Origin: Nitrospira sp.
GTDB lineage: Bacteria; Nitrospirota; Nitrospiria; Nitrospirales; Nitrospiraceae
NCBI GenBank assembly: GCA_018242665.1
Contig: JAFEBL010000006.1
Span: forward strand, 1-64,000
DNA: 64,000 nt
Direction: 5' to 3'
Part shown: piece by piece, positions 1 to 13,267 of the stretch
How the letters are laid out: each line of letters starts with the position of its first letter
How positions within the stretch are numbered: position 1 is the first letter of the stretch
Position numbers and translations under genes: made by a program
Notes under the pieces: model-generated
The model's input: only the letters and a program-made list of their open reading frames with translations
What the model was told of the DNA's origin: nothing
Databases searched by the model: none

Positions 1-198
1 TCGTTGACAGGGGAGCTTACAGGACGAGTTCTGCCTTCGCTATCGCAAGGAATTGCAGCAGCCTGAACTGCACAGCGCCATTCAAGAACTAGACAAGCTG
101 GCGCGCACACAGACGATTACGCTGCTGTATGGCGCTGCGGATACGCAGCACAACAAGCGATGGTCTTGAAGGAATTGATCGAACGTGCGGGAAGATAG
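1..198 (+). pseudogene. DUF488-family C-terminal fragment, frameshifted
   Basis: The frame beginning near position 8 reads DEFCLRYRKEL, then LARTQTITLLYGAADTQHN up to position 154. This matches the conserved C-terminal end of DUF488 proteins (small uncharacterised proteins with an FxxRYxxEL segment and a T-LLYAA-D--HN motif). The frame then stops at 167-169. If one base is restored near position 155, the reading continues as AMVLKELIERAGR to a TAG at 196-198, which is the expected family ending. A stop at 5-7 in the same frame suggests a second lesion, or that the true upstream frame differs. The 5' part lies outside the window. It is either a decaying gene or a single-base assembly error. 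The family match is from memory of its motifs. Confidence 0.6.
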
Positions 199-296
199 GA
201 ACAATGCGAAGCAACTCTGGAAGGGGGGCGACACCGCGTGTGAGCCACGCGTTCGGCGGTCAGCCCATTGGGCTGAGGCTAACGCCTCTCTGGGAT

Positions 297-398
297 TTAG
301 CTATTCAGGCCCCACGTGCTCCACAGAGCGACCGCCGCAGCCGCCAGCATCATCCAGGCCAACTCCCGGTCACCCACTTTCTTGATCATCTTCACCAT
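297..398 (-). CDS. 33-residue putative small membrane protein
   Basis: A short frame starts at ATG 396-398 and ends at TAA 297-299. It is preceded by a strong ribosome-binding site (AAAAAGGAG, about 7 bases before the ATG). The product starts MVKMIKKVGDRELAWMM and continues with an alanine-rich hydrophobic stretch ending LWSTWGLNS, so residues 13-30 form one likely membrane helix after a basic N-terminus. No family is recognised. The good start signal and coherent topology argue for a real gene; its length and lack of known homology argue for caution. A regulatory subunit or a stress-induced small membrane peptide are only guesses. Confidence 0.45.
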   Translation of the reverse strand: MVKMIKKVGDRELAWMMLAAAAVALWSTWGLNS

Positions 399-776
399 CG
401 TGTTACTCCTTTTTGACTATCACATCACCGCTGCGATACCTCCCTATCTAGCAAGGCACATGCCATTAGGATCCACTACAAATTTGAAGATTTTTCGCTT
501 CGTCTGGCATGAAAATGAGCGAATTCGCACATAACGCACTGTGCGGATTGCGAGGAAGTGCCCGCTAGACTGTCCGTTGAATCTGCTTTTCGAACTGGTA
601 GGCTGGTCGATGATCTACCTGTCAGGCAAGTGGCAACAGGCCTCAGGAGATTGTCACCTGGCTAGTGACGCGACCTGGAAGCTCAGATGATGCAGCCGGC
701 GCTCGAGGTACGGTTCAAGGCATCAATTGGCAGCTTGGCCGGGGTCTCGACGAAGGATCTTTATGCAGTACAGGCC
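399..776. other. Intergenic stretch without a supportable gene
   Basis: About 380 bases lie between the 33-residue membrane peptide and the inverted repeat beside gltD. The frames here (up to about 80 residues) have no start signal or recognisable content. The AT-rich part around 400-500 is where a minus-strand promoter for the small membrane protein would lie, but no clear -35/-10 pair stands out. Confidence 0.5.
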
Positions 777-887
777 GCTCAAAAAGCCTATCCAGTTGGG
801 CCGCAGCGAACGAAAACCCGAGGCGTACTGTTTTGGTACGTGGAGGGTTTGAGTGAAGCGAGAACGACGCTGGGAGGCTTTTTCAGC
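777..887 (-). repeat. Long imperfect inverted repeat, copy C
   Basis: The outer arms are GCTCAAAAAGCC (777-788) and GGCTTTTTCAGC (876-887). The centre holds a small hairpin, CGTAC (824-828) with GTACG (836-840). Read on the minus strand it shares interior words with copies A (11049) and B (29397): CGTTCTCGC after the left arm and CTGCGGCC before the right arm. Its end overlaps the gltD stop codon (883-885), so the last gltD codons run into the repeat. This third member shows that the family is dispersed and not strand-specific. Confidence 0.75.
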
Positions 888-2316
888 GACCTGCTTTTGC
901 AGACTTGTTCGCTTGCAGATACTGATTGATGCCTGCCGCCATCTTGCGCCCTTCGGCAATGGCCCAGACGATGAGGGAGGCGCCGCGCTTGGTATCGCCG
1001 CCGGCAAAGACCCCGTCGAGGTTGGTCATGAAGTGTTCATTGACGGTCACGCAGCCGCGCGCATCGTAGTTCACGCCGAGGCTGTCGAGAAAGCCGTTTC
1101 TGACCGGGCCGGTAAAGCCCATGGCGAGGAGCACGAGATCCGCATCCAATTCGAACTCGGTATTCGGCATCGTGACGAACTTGCCGCCTTCGAACTTGAC
1201 CCGGTTGGCATGCAACTTCGTCACATGACCGTTGTGACCAGTGAACTTGGTGGTGGACACGCTCCATTGACGATCACAGCCTTCTTCGTGCGCATGCGAC
1301 GTACGAAGCTGCATCGGCCAAAGCGGCCAGGGGGTCGAAGTGGAACGGGACGGAGGTGGCTCGGGCAATACTTCAAACTGATGCGCTTCGCTGCAGCCCT
1401 GCCGATGCGCAGTTCCCAGACAATCGGACCCGGTATCGCCGCCGCCGATGATCACCACCCGCTTTCCCTTGGCGGTGATCGGTTCTTCGGATACGGAGAT
1501 CCCTGCCGTCCGCTTGTTCTGCTGCGTGAGATAGTCCATGGCGAAATGGATGCCCTTGAGTTCACGCCCAGGCACCGGCAGATCGCGCGCCATTTCCGCG
1601 CCCATCGTCAGGCCGACCGCATCGAACTCCTGGCGTAACTGTTCGCCGGTGATATCTTTCCCCACGGTGACGCCGGTTTTGAATTCCACCCCTTCGGCTT
1701 TCATCTGTTCCAGCCGCCGGTCGATGACCCACTTCTCCATTTTGAAATCAGGGATGCCATACCGCAGCAGGCCGCCGATACGATCGGCCCTCTCGAACAC
1801 GGTGACGCTATGACCGGCGCGCGCGAGTTGCTGTGCGGCAGCCAACCCGGCAGGGCCTGACCCAACGATGGCGACCGTCTTCCCGGTCATTCTCACCGGC
1901 AAGGCCGGCTCGACCAGGCCTTCGTTGAAGCCGCGATCGATAATGTTCCATTCAAGCACGCGGATCGACACCGGGTCGCTGTTGATGCCCAGCACGCAGG
2001 CCCCTTCGCAGGGCGCGGGACAGAGGCGGCCGGTGAATTCCGGGAAATTGTTCGTGGTGTGCAACGCCTTCAGCGCATCTTTCCAGCGACCGCGATAGAC
2101 GAGATCGTTCCACTCGGGAATCAAATTCACGACGGGACAGCCGGTATTCCCCTGGCAAAATGGCACGCCGCAATCCATGCAGCGCGCGCCTTGAACCTTG
2201 AGCTTCTCCTCCGGGATGGGCTCGTACATTTCTTTCCAGTCGAGCACGCGCAACTCGACCGCTTTCCGCTTCGGTCCCTCACGCGCGTATTTCAGAAAGC
2301 CCTTTGGATCACCCAT
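883..2316 (-). CDS. gltD: Glutamate synthase (NADPH) small subunit
   Basis: This subunit passes electrons from NAD(P)H through FAD and iron-sulfur clusters to the GltB subunit for making glutamate from glutamine and 2-oxoglutarate in the cytoplasm. The 477-residue length fits the family. Near the N-terminus, cysteine clusters CMDCGVPFC (from about residue 46) and CPAPCEGAC (about residue 99) match the cluster-binding part of GltD and related reductases. An FAD-type dinucleotide motif, VAIVGSGPAGLAAA, lies near residue 148, and a second, NADPH-type motif, VVIIGGGDTGSDC, near residue 289. The C-terminal GVFAGGDTKRGASLIV segment is the usual FAD-closing block. It lies 80 bases downstream of gltB in the same orientation, so the two are probably co-transcribed. 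The stop codon overlaps an inverted repeat. Confidence 0.96.
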   Translation of the reverse strand: MGDPKGFLKYAREGPKRKAVELRVLDWKEMYEPIPEEKLKVQGARCMDCGVPFCQGNTGCPVVNLIPEWNDLVYRGRWKDALKALHTTNNFPEFTGRLCPAPCEGACVLGINSDPVSIRVLEWNIIDRGFNEGLVEPALPVRMTGKTVAIVGSGPAGLAAAQQLARAGHSVTVFERADRIGGLLRYGIPDFKMEKWVIDRRLEQMKAEGVEFKTGVTVGKDITGEQLRQEFDAVGLTMGAEMARDLPVPGRELKGIHFAMDYLTQQNKRTAGISVSEEPITAKGKRVVIIGGGDTGSDCLGTAHRQGCSEAHQFEVLPEPPPSRSTSTPWPLWPMQLRTSHAHEEGCDRQWSVSTTKFTGHNGHVTKLHANRVKFEGGKFVTMPNTEFELDADLVLLAMGFTGPVRNGFLDSLGVNYDARGCVTVNEHFMTNLDGVFAGGDTKRGASLIVWAIAEGRKMAAGINQYLQANKSAKAGR

Positions 2317-2396
2317 CGCTAATTCGTCTCTCGTCCTTCGTCGCTTGGCTATCGGCTGGATTGCTCACACGTGCGCGTCACCAAACGCGCTGCCAT

Positions 2397-6917
<4,521 letters not shown>

Positions 6918-7153
6918 GACACGTATTCTCGTCAAAGAGGCAGGCAATTAACCGGGCAACAGAGTCCCCTTACGGGGACGTTGAAGCTGCCAAACGACCA
7001 CGGTGACTGCTGCCATGCATTTGGGGAAATCAGCGAGCAGTCACCTTACTGGATGGGCCGTGAAACTGTCAAGAGAACGGCGAGCCAATCTGCCTCCGAC
7101 ATACCGCGCCCAGTGCTTGACTTAATGGAGTTTCCTGCCCTACTATCCGCCCC

Positions 7154-8158
7154 ATGTCGAACGGACCGACCACCCTCACGCTCCACAGCATGGCCGATGT
7201 CTGGGACGTGTATCGTGAAGAGCTCGAGGGGGTCGAAGAACAGATCCGGAAAAATCTCGACTCCAGTGTCGCGTTGGTCAACACCGTCGCCGCCCACATC
7301 CTCAACAGCGGCGGCAAACGCGTCCGCCCCCTCTTCGTACTTCTCAGCGCTCATCTCTGCGGTTACGCCGGACAAGATCACCAAGCACTCGGCAGCCTGG
7401 TTGAATTTATTCATACCGCCACCCTGTTGCACGACGACGTGGTGGATGACGCCGACCTGCGACGAGGTCGCCGTACCGCGAGTAAAGTCTGGGGCAATCA
7501 AATCAGTATTCTGGTCGGCGACTATCTCTACTCTCGCGCGATCTGCCAGATCGTCGACTTCCGCAATCAAGGCATCAACGAAGCGCTGTCGGAAGCCTGT
7601 CGGAAAATGGCCGAAGGCGAGGTCTTGCAACTGTATTACAACGGCAATCCGCTGATGCCGGAGCCCGAGTATCTCCGCATCATCGAACATAAAACCGCCG
7701 GGTTGATTGCGGCATCCTGCAAGATCGGCGCGATCGTCGCCGGAGCCACGGAAGAACTACAGGAAGCGCTGTTCCGGTTCGGACAGCGGCTGGGCATTGC
7801 ATTCCAGCTAGCGGATGATACGCTGGACTATACCGCCAACGGTGAGCATCTGGGCAAAACCCTTGGGCAGGACCTTCGGCAAGGCAAAGCGACACTGCCG
7901 TTGTTGCACCTCTTGCAACACTGCCCGGAGCCGGATCGGCAGTTGATTAAAGACCGCATGGAAACCAGAACCTTGACCGATGAGGAACTCCGCCGCATCG
8001 TGGCCTTGATGCAGGAGTACGGGTCCATCGCCTATGCCATGGAACGGGCGCACGCATTTGTCGCTGCCGCCAAACGCGATCTCGATCTGTTTCACGACAA
8101 CACCGCCAAGCGCGCCCTGTCCATTGCCGCCGATTACATGGTGACTCGCGACCGCTGA
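7154..8158 (+). CDS. ispB: Polyprenyl diphosphate synthase (octaprenyl-type)
   Basis: It condenses isopentenyl diphosphate units onto an allylic primer to make the long trans-prenyl chain of the respiratory quinone. Both aspartate-rich motifs are intact: DDVVDD around residue 94 and DDTLD around residue 223, plus the GGKRVRP substrate-binding segment near residue 52. The 334-residue length fits the family. The exact chain length cannot be read with confidence, so a hepta- or nonaprenyl product is possible. An internal ATG at 7190 is an alternative start, and neither start has a strong ribosome-binding site. It is transcribed divergently from gltB and is followed at a distance by a DUF1015 gene. 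Confidence 0.9.
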   Translation: MSNGPTTLTLHSMADVWDVYREELEGVEEQIRKNLDSSVALVNTVAAHILNSGGKRVRPLFVLLSAHLCGYAGQDHQALGSLVEFIHTATLLHDDVVDDADLRRGRRTASKVWGNQISILVGDYLYSRAICQIVDFRNQGINEALSEACRKMAEGEVLQLYYNGNPLMPEPEYLRIIEHKTAGLIAASCKIGAIVAGATEELQEALFRFGQRLGIAFQLADDTLDYTANGEHLGKTLGQDLRQGKATLPLLHLLQHCPEPDRQLIKDRMETRTLTDEELRRIVALMQEYGSIAYAMERAHAFVAAAKRDLDLFHDNTAKRALSIAADYMVTRDR

Positions 8159-8327
8159 GTTGCCGCCGGCTGGATTCACAACGCCCACTGCTCTGCTGAC
8201 CGTCCGACATCGTTCAGCGCCGGAGCCCGTCTCTTCGCCGTCGGTCGATCGAGCGTATCCCTGGGCGCCCCACGCTCGACAGGCGTTTGTTTGCACCGTA
8301 ATCACGCGAGAAAAGGATAGAACCCGC

Positions 8328-9650
8328 ATGGCACATATCATTCCGTTTCACGGCACGCTGTATAATCCCGCGACGGTCGGCGATGTCCGCCAGGTGGTCG
8401 CACCGCCCTACGACATTATCGACAATACGTTGCAGAAGACGCTGCACGATCGCCACCCTAACAACGTGATTCGCTTGGAACTGGGCTACGAGCAGCCGGG
8501 AGACACGGCGACCAACAGTAAATACACGCGTGCAGGCGGTGCCCTGAAAGATTGGCTGAAGACCGGAGCCCTCCGCAAGGATTCCCAGCCCGCGATCTAT
8601 TACCACACGATCGAATACCGGCCTCCCTATTCGGCTCCCGGCACGCCGACGAAAACATTCAAAGGGTTCCTCTCCACGGTGGAGCTCGAAGAATTCGGCT
8701 CAGGCAAGATCTACCCGCACGAGAACACCCGCGCGGCAGCAAAAACCGACCGGTTCAATCTGCTCGAAGCCTGCCGCGCCAACTTCAGCGCCATCATTTC
8801 GCTCTATTCCGATCCGCAGAATGATGTGCTCACCGTGATCGAACAGTCGATCGCTGCAGAGAAACCGCGCATCGATTTCCAAGACGACGAGGGCTTCCGG
8901 CAACGACTCTGGAGCGTGACCGACCCCACTGTCCTCGCCAAGGTCGTCGAGATCATGCACACGAAACAACTGTTCATCGCCGACGGCCACCATCGTTATG
9001 AAACGGCACTGAATTACCGCCGTGCGCGGCGGCAACAGGCCGGCGCACCGACGTCGCCGCAGCCGTACGACAATGTCCTAATGCTGTTCGCGAGCCTGGA
9101 GGACAAGGGCCTGACCGTGTTGCCGACGCATCGTGTGCTCACCACGGCGGTGCCTGCGCCAGCAGACCTGTTACGCACTCTGGATGCACTGTTCGAGGTC
9201 ACCGCCTTGCCGTTCCAGGCGGGCAATGAAACGCAGGTACGCGCGCAATTCATCGAGAAACTGCGCAACCAAGGACAGTCCGTGCCGATGTTCGGATTGG
9301 CCCTGAAGAACGACTCGAACTATTACTTACTGACCCTGAGGCCCTCCCATCGCCCCACGGCATCCACGTCGCCGCGCGATCGGCTCGACGTGTCGTTGCT
9401 TCAGCAGCATATCGTCTCCATCCTCTGCCCCACGCAACAGGCGCAGGAAGCGATGCTCTATTCAAAAGATGACCACGAAGCGTTGAATTGGGTGCGCCAG
9501 GGAACCGGCACGGCAGCATTGCTGCTGAATCCGACCAAAGTGGCGGAAGTCAAAGCCGTTGCCTCCGCAGGCGAGCGCATGCCGCACAAATCGACGTATT
9601 TTTTCCCCAAGCCGTTGACCGGATTGGTCATGAATGTGATGGAAGACTAG
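8328..9650 (+). CDS. DUF1015 family protein
   Basis: The 440-residue cytoplasmic protein matches the DUF1015 family in its hallmark segments: an N-terminal VVAPPYDII (about residues 23-31), IYPHENTRAAAKTDRF in the middle, and LFIADGHHRYETAL near residue 211. Its biochemical role is unknown. The conserved histidines in the GHHRYETA block suggest an enzymatic or nucleotide-related function, which is inference only. The start at 8328 is chosen because the family similarity begins there and a weak AAAAGGA motif precedes it; the open frame extends further upstream. It lies 19 bases before the response-regulator gene and may be co-transcribed with it. Confidence 0.88.
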   Translation: MAHIIPFHGTLYNPATVGDVRQVVAPPYDIIDNTLQKTLHDRHPNNVIRLELGYEQPGDTATNSKYTRAGGALKDWLKTGALRKDSQPAIYYHTIEYRPPYSAPGTPTKTFKGFLSTVELEEFGSGKIYPHENTRAAAKTDRFNLLEACRANFSAIISLYSDPQNDVLTVIEQSIAAEKPRIDFQDDEGFRQRLWSVTDPTVLAKVVEIMHTKQLFIADGHHRYETALNYRRARRQQAGAPTSPQPYDNVLMLFASLEDKGLTVLPTHRVLTTAVPAPADLLRTLDALFEVTALPFQAGNETQVRAQFIEKLRNQGQSVPMFGLALKNDSNYYLLTLRPSHRPTASTSPRDRLDVSLLQQHIVSILCPTQQAQEAMLYSKDDHEALNWVRQGTGTAALLLNPTKVAEVKAVASAGERMPHKSTYFFPKPLTGLVMNVMED

Positions 9651-9669
9651 GAGCTGAACACAGGTTTCA

Positions 9670-11043
9670 ATGAAGGCCAAAGTACTCATAGTCGATGACG
9701 ATCAGGACATCGTGACGATGTTGCAGGATCGCCTCGATGCCGGCGGATATCGAACCCTGACGGCCTCCGACGGCCAGCGTGGCATCGAGCTCATCGAACA
9801 GGAATCTCCCAACCTCGTCCTGCTGGATTTGTACCTTCCACGTCTCAAGGGCATGGATGTGCTCAAACGCATGGCTCAGAACAAGCAATGCGAAGACATT
9901 CCCGTGATCGTCATGACTGCCGCCGGCACGATTCCCGACGCGGTCGAAGCGATGCGGCATGGGGCCTACGACTTCCTGACGAAGCCGCTGGAGAAGGACC
10001 ATCTCCTGATCGTCATTCAGAAGGCGCTGGAACGAGACTCGCTGAAGCGGCAGGTAGCCGCGCTCAAGTCTGACATCCAAAACCGCTACGCGACCATTGT
10101 CGGGGAAAGCCAGAAGATCAAGGGCATCATCGAGTCGGCCCAGCGTGCCGCCAAGTCGGACGCCAGCATTCTTCTGCTCGGCGAAAGCGGCACAGGGAAG
10201 GAACTGTTTGCACGATCCATCCACCAGTGGAGCCCGCGTCAGAGCATGCCCATGGTCGTGATCAATTGCGTGGCGCTCACCGAAACGCTACTTGAGAACG
10301 AACTGTTTGGCCACGAACGCGGCGCATTCACCAGCGCCGACCGCCTACAGAAGGGTAAGCTTGAAATGGCCGACGGCGGGACCGTCTTTCTGGACGAAAT
10401 CGGCGACATGCCTCTGCCCTTGCAGGCCAAACTGCTGCGCGTGCTGCAGGACAAGGAATTTCAGCGCGTCGGCGGCACCAGGTCGATCTCCGTCAACATT
10501 CGGTTTGTGGCAGCCACCAACAAGGACTTGCGGCAGGCGGTGAAGGCCGGACAGTTCCGGGAAGATCTGTTCTTCCGGCTCAATGTGGTGAGCTTTACAC
10601 TGCCACCGTTGCGGGAACGCAGTGAAGATATCGTGGGACTGGCGGAGTTTTTCCTCAAGCGCCATGCGTACGAAGCGAAGCGCCCCGGTGTGACGCTGAG
10701 CTCGGCAGCCAAGGCCGCACTGACCCACTATTCCTGGCCCGGCAACATTCGTGAGCTCGACAACGTGTTGTCACGCGCGGTGGTGCTGAGTCCGAATGAC
10801 GTGATCGAACCGGAATTTCTCGCTCTGTCCCCCGATGAGGTTGCGTGTAAAGGTGGGACAGACCATGCGCTTCCCTATCTGAACCTCACCTATCACGAGT
10901 CCATGGAAGCACACAGTGCCTATATCATCGATCGGGCGCTGGAAAAAGCGGCGGGCAATCAAACCAAAGCGGCGGAATTTCTCGACTTGCAGCGAACCTA
11001 CCTGGCGCGATTGATCAAGCAGCGAAAACCCACCGCCGAGTAA
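9670..11043 (+). CDS. Sigma-54-dependent response regulator, NtrC family
   Basis: It is a 457-residue transcription activator. The receiver domain (residues 1-120) shows the acidic pocket (IVDDDQD), the phospho-acceptor Asp in VLLDLYLP, and the conserved Thr and Lys (VMTAAG, FLTKPLE). The AAA+ domain (about 140-380) has Walker A GESGTGKE, Walker B GGTVFLDEIGD and the arginine-rich LPPLRER segment. The loop that contacts sigma-54 reads GAFTSA instead of the common GAFTGA. A Fis-type helix-turn-helix closes the protein (GNQTKAAEFLDLQRTYLARL). No kinase gene is adjacent, so the partner is unknown, and no sigma-54 promoter stands out nearby. An inverted repeat begins five bases after the stop codon. 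Confidence 0.93.
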   Translation: MKAKVLIVDDDQDIVTMLQDRLDAGGYRTLTASDGQRGIELIEQESPNLVLLDLYLPRLKGMDVLKRMAQNKQCEDIPVIVMTAAGTIPDAVEAMRHGAYDFLTKPLEKDHLLIVIQKALERDSLKRQVAALKSDIQNRYATIVGESQKIKGIIESAQRAAKSDASILLLGESGTGKELFARSIHQWSPRQSMPMVVINCVALTETLLENELFGHERGAFTSADRLQKGKLEMADGGTVFLDEIGDMPLPLQAKLLRVLQDKEFQRVGGTRSISVNIRFVAATNKDLRQAVKAGQFREDLFFRLNVVSFTLPPLRERSEDIVGLAEFFLKRHAYEAKRPGVTLSSAAKAALTHYSWPGNIRELDNVLSRAVVLSPNDVIEPEFLALSPDEVACKGGTDHALPYLNLTYHESMEAHSAYIIDRALEKAAGNQTKAAEFLDLQRTYLARLIKQRKPTAE

Positions 11044-11048
11044 CCAGT

Positions 11049-11172
11049 CCGGAGGCTGAAAAAGCCCGCCAGCGGCGTTCTCGCATCGCTCCGAGGCTCA
11101 ACGTACCGCAAGGGTACGCCTCGCCTCCTCGCATTGCTGCGGCCTTGCTGGCGGAACTTTTTGAGCCTCCGG
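11049..11172 (+). repeat. Long imperfect inverted repeat, copy A
   Basis: It fills the gap between the convergent regulator (stop at 11043) and MurU-like (stop at 11173) genes exactly. The arms are CCGGAGGCTGAAAAAG (11049-11064) and CTTTTTGAGCCTCCGG (11157-11172), with one mismatch in 16. Inner pairing continues with GCCAGC/GCTGGC, and the centre is CGTACC (11102-11107) with GGTACG (11113-11118). The T-runs in the arms could let it end transcription from both sides, but its length and sequence conservation with copies B and C go beyond a simple terminator. Confidence 0.85.
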
Positions 11173-11919
11173 TTATATTGAAGAACCGACCTGTCGAGCT
11201 GACAAACTGAGCAGCCCCGCCCTCGCATCTCGCTCCACTTGCGCGTAACGTTCCGGCGTCCCCACGTCACTCCAAAAGCCGTCGAAATCAAATCCTACGA
11301 TCCGCTCGCCGTCCTGAATGCCTTTCACATAGGCATCGATGATCGAACATTCCTGGCCGACCGGCAGGTATCGCAAGAGTCGTGGATGGAGAATATGGAT
11401 GCCCGCAAACATGCGTGCCGACGTCGCAGTTGGTTCGGAGAGTCCGCGTCCTGTGATACGGACGACTTCGGCATGATCGGTCACCTCGACCAACCCCCAT
11501 CGAGCCGCCTCGGGATCTTTCCGCAACACCAAGGTCGCAGCGGCCTGTTGCTTGTGGTGGAAGGCCATCACGGCTCCGAGATCCAGCTCGAACAGCGTAT
11601 CCCCGTTCAGCACCAAGATCGGCTCGCCCTTGAAATACGGTTCCGCCTGCTTGATCCCACCGCCAGTGCCGAGAATGACCGGCTCGTGAGAATAGACAAT
11701 GCGCATCCCGAGTGCGCTGCCGTCTTCCAGAGCTTGCGAAATCATCGTGCCGAGATGATGGAGATTGATGATGACGTCACGAATGCCATGCCGCCTCAGG
11801 AGTAACAGGTTCCAGACGATCATCGGCGTGCCGGCGACCGGAAGAAGCGGTTTCGGAGTGGTATCGGTGAGCGGCCGCAAGCGAGTGCCGAGGCCGGCGG
11901 CGAGAATCATGGCCCTCAT
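11173..11919 (-). CDS. Sugar-1-phosphate nucleotidyltransferase, MurU-like
   Basis: It is a 248-residue GT-A-fold nucleotidyltransferase. The signature AAGLGTRLRPLTDTTPKPLLP is at residues 7-27, the metal-binding LVLNGDTLF near residue 103, and SDVGTPERY near the C-terminus. The family includes mannose-1-phosphate guanylyltransferases and MurU, which makes UDP-N-acetylmuramate from N-acetylmuramate-1-phosphate. The gene lies directly downstream of an AmgK-like sugar kinase gene, and that pairing is the known layout of the MurNAc salvage route that bypasses de novo MurA/MurB. The MurU assignment therefore rests mainly on context. A guanylyl- or other uridylyltransferase acting on a different sugar is possible. 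Confidence 0.82.
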   Translation of the reverse strand: MRAMILAAGLGTRLRPLTDTTPKPLLPVAGTPMIVWNLLLLRRHGIRDVIINLHHLGTMISQALEDGSALGMRIVYSHEPVILGTGGGIKQAEPYFKGEPILVLNGDTLFELDLGAVMAFHHKQQAAATLVLRKDPEAARWGLVEVTDHAEVVRITGRGLSEPTATSARMFAGIHILHPRLLRYLPVGQECSIIDAYVKGIQDGERIVGFDFDGFWSDVGTPERYAQVERDARAGLLSLSARQVGSSI

Positions 11920-11934
11920 AAAGAGTCTTGAGTG

Positions 11935-12007
11935 GTGAGTGTTGAATACTGAGTGCGGAATTCAAAATTCTTGGCGCGCAACTTCAGACTCATAACTCAA
12001 CACTCAC
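11935..12007. repeat. Hairpin of short seven-base-like repeats between amgK- and murU-like genes
   Basis: Left arm 11935-11954 and right arm 11988-12007 pair almost fully: GTGAGTGTTGA with TCAACACTCAC, then ACTGAGT with ACTCATA with mismatches. Each arm is built from short tandem words (CTCAACA, CTCAC). It lies in the 97-base gap of the presumed two-gene operon, so it could act as a processing or attenuation signal between kinase and transferase. Its composition resembles the repeat at 20091-20182. Confidence 0.65.
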
Positions 12008-12016
12008 AATTGAGCA

Positions 12017-13114
12017 CTATTGCAGCTCCGCCACGTAGGGCGCCATGTGCTGCCGCAATGCGCCCAGATCTGGATACTTTGCGAGATTGCGCCTCACGTA
12101 GCCTAAGACCCGAGGGATATCGGCAAGAAATTTTGGATTGTGCTTAACCTGATCGATGTAGACGAACCGGCCGGCGGCTTTGAGATTCCGCTGGATGCTG
12201 GTGAGGTCGAAGAGCCGGCGAAACGCGGGCCGATCCATCTTCACGCCCTGCGAGGCCAGGCCTTCGAGAAAATGCTCGATGAGTGCATCGACCATCGGCT
12301 CGTCCAATTCAATGTACGCATCCTTGAGGAGCGACGCCAGATCATACGTAGCCGGACCCATGAGCGCATCCTGAAAATCGATGATGCCCATATGCGCGCC
12401 ATCCACCATGAGATTCCGTGAGTGGTAATCACGATGGACGAACACTTGCGGCTGGCCTGCCAACAGCTCGGCAATGCGCTGAAACTCGGCCCGAATCCCC
12501 GTATCGTCTTCGGCCTTCATCGGCCGACCGATCCGGGCCACAATGCCGTATTCCAAGAAGTGATCGAATTCCCACATCAACAGCGGGACATCGAACCGCC
12601 GGTGAAACGCAAGACATCCCGGCGCGGGCGGTGTGGTGCCCTTGACCTGCAGGAGAACCAGTTGATCGATGGCCTGGCGATACAGCGCATCGACCCTGGC
12701 AGGCTCGGCGCCGCGGCAGGCTTCCGCCAGCGTCAGGTCGCCGAAATCTTCCAGGTACAACAGGCCGGCCTCACGATCATAATATTCCAAGCGTGGAACC
12801 GTGACGCCCGTACGCTGGAGATGAGCGAGCACATTGAGAAAGGGGAGCTCGGCGATGTGGACAGAGGCTCCGCTGACGGCTTCCTCGGATTTCTTGAATC
12901 CTTCCGGATCTGCCAACTGCATCAAAATCAATGATGCAGGGCTGCCCTTCAAGGCAATCCGGAAATACCGGCGATTGGACGCATCACCGGCCAGCGCGCT
13001 GAGCCCAGTCATCTCACCGCGAAAGGGCAACTTGGTCGCGACGGTCTTGGCGATATGTTCGGGATCGGGAGGCGCAAGCGGTGCCGCTGGCGCGGCTGGA
13101 TTTGTTGTGGTCAT
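12017..13114 (-). CDS. Anomeric sugar kinase, AmgK-like phosphotransferase
   Basis: It is a 365-residue aminoglycoside-phosphotransferase-fold kinase. It shows the N-terminal block LAGDASNRRYFRI (about residues 41-53), the catalytic loop FVHRDYHSRNLM near residue 229, and the metal-binding IIDFQDALMGPATYDLASLL. This wording is characteristic of AmgK, which phosphorylates N-acetylmuramate and N-acetylglucosamine at the anomeric carbon during peptidoglycan recycling. The gene is upstream of the MurU-like gene on the same strand, which supports the assignment. The first ~20 residues are Ala/Pro-rich and a start further in is possible. The substrate is not proven by sequence. Confidence 0.85.
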   Translation of the reverse strand: MTTTNPAAPAAPLAPPDPEHIAKTVATKLPFRGEMTGLSALAGDASNRRYFRIALKGSPASLILMQLADPEGFKKSEEAVSGASVHIAELPFLNVLAHLQRTGVTVPRLEYYDREAGLLYLEDFGDLTLAEACRGAEPARVDALYRQAIDQLVLLQVKGTTPPAPGCLAFHRRFDVPLLMWEFDHFLEYGIVARIGRPMKAEDDTGIRAEFQRIAELLAGQPQVFVHRDYHSRNLMVDGAHMGIIDFQDALMGPATYDLASLLKDAYIELDEPMVDALIEHFLEGLASQGVKMDRPAFRRLFDLTSIQRNLKAAGRFVYIDQVKHNPKFLADIPRVLGYVRRNLAKYPDLGALRQHMAPYVAELQ

Positions 13115-13267
13115 ACGATCGGCATTATAGCCAAACCCTTCTGAACTGCCAGCAGAAACTCACCTGCTGCATCCGACCGCCGCCCCTCACGCTTCCACGC
13201 ATGCGGTCACTGGTTGTCAGCATCCAGCGGAAGCCGGTATTCTGATTGCTCTAGGCAAGGAGGCCCC

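Noticed and set aside
853-1638. 261-residue plus-strand frame opposite gltD
   Set aside because: Shadow frame with no recognisable domain; gltD occupies the other strand with full motifs.
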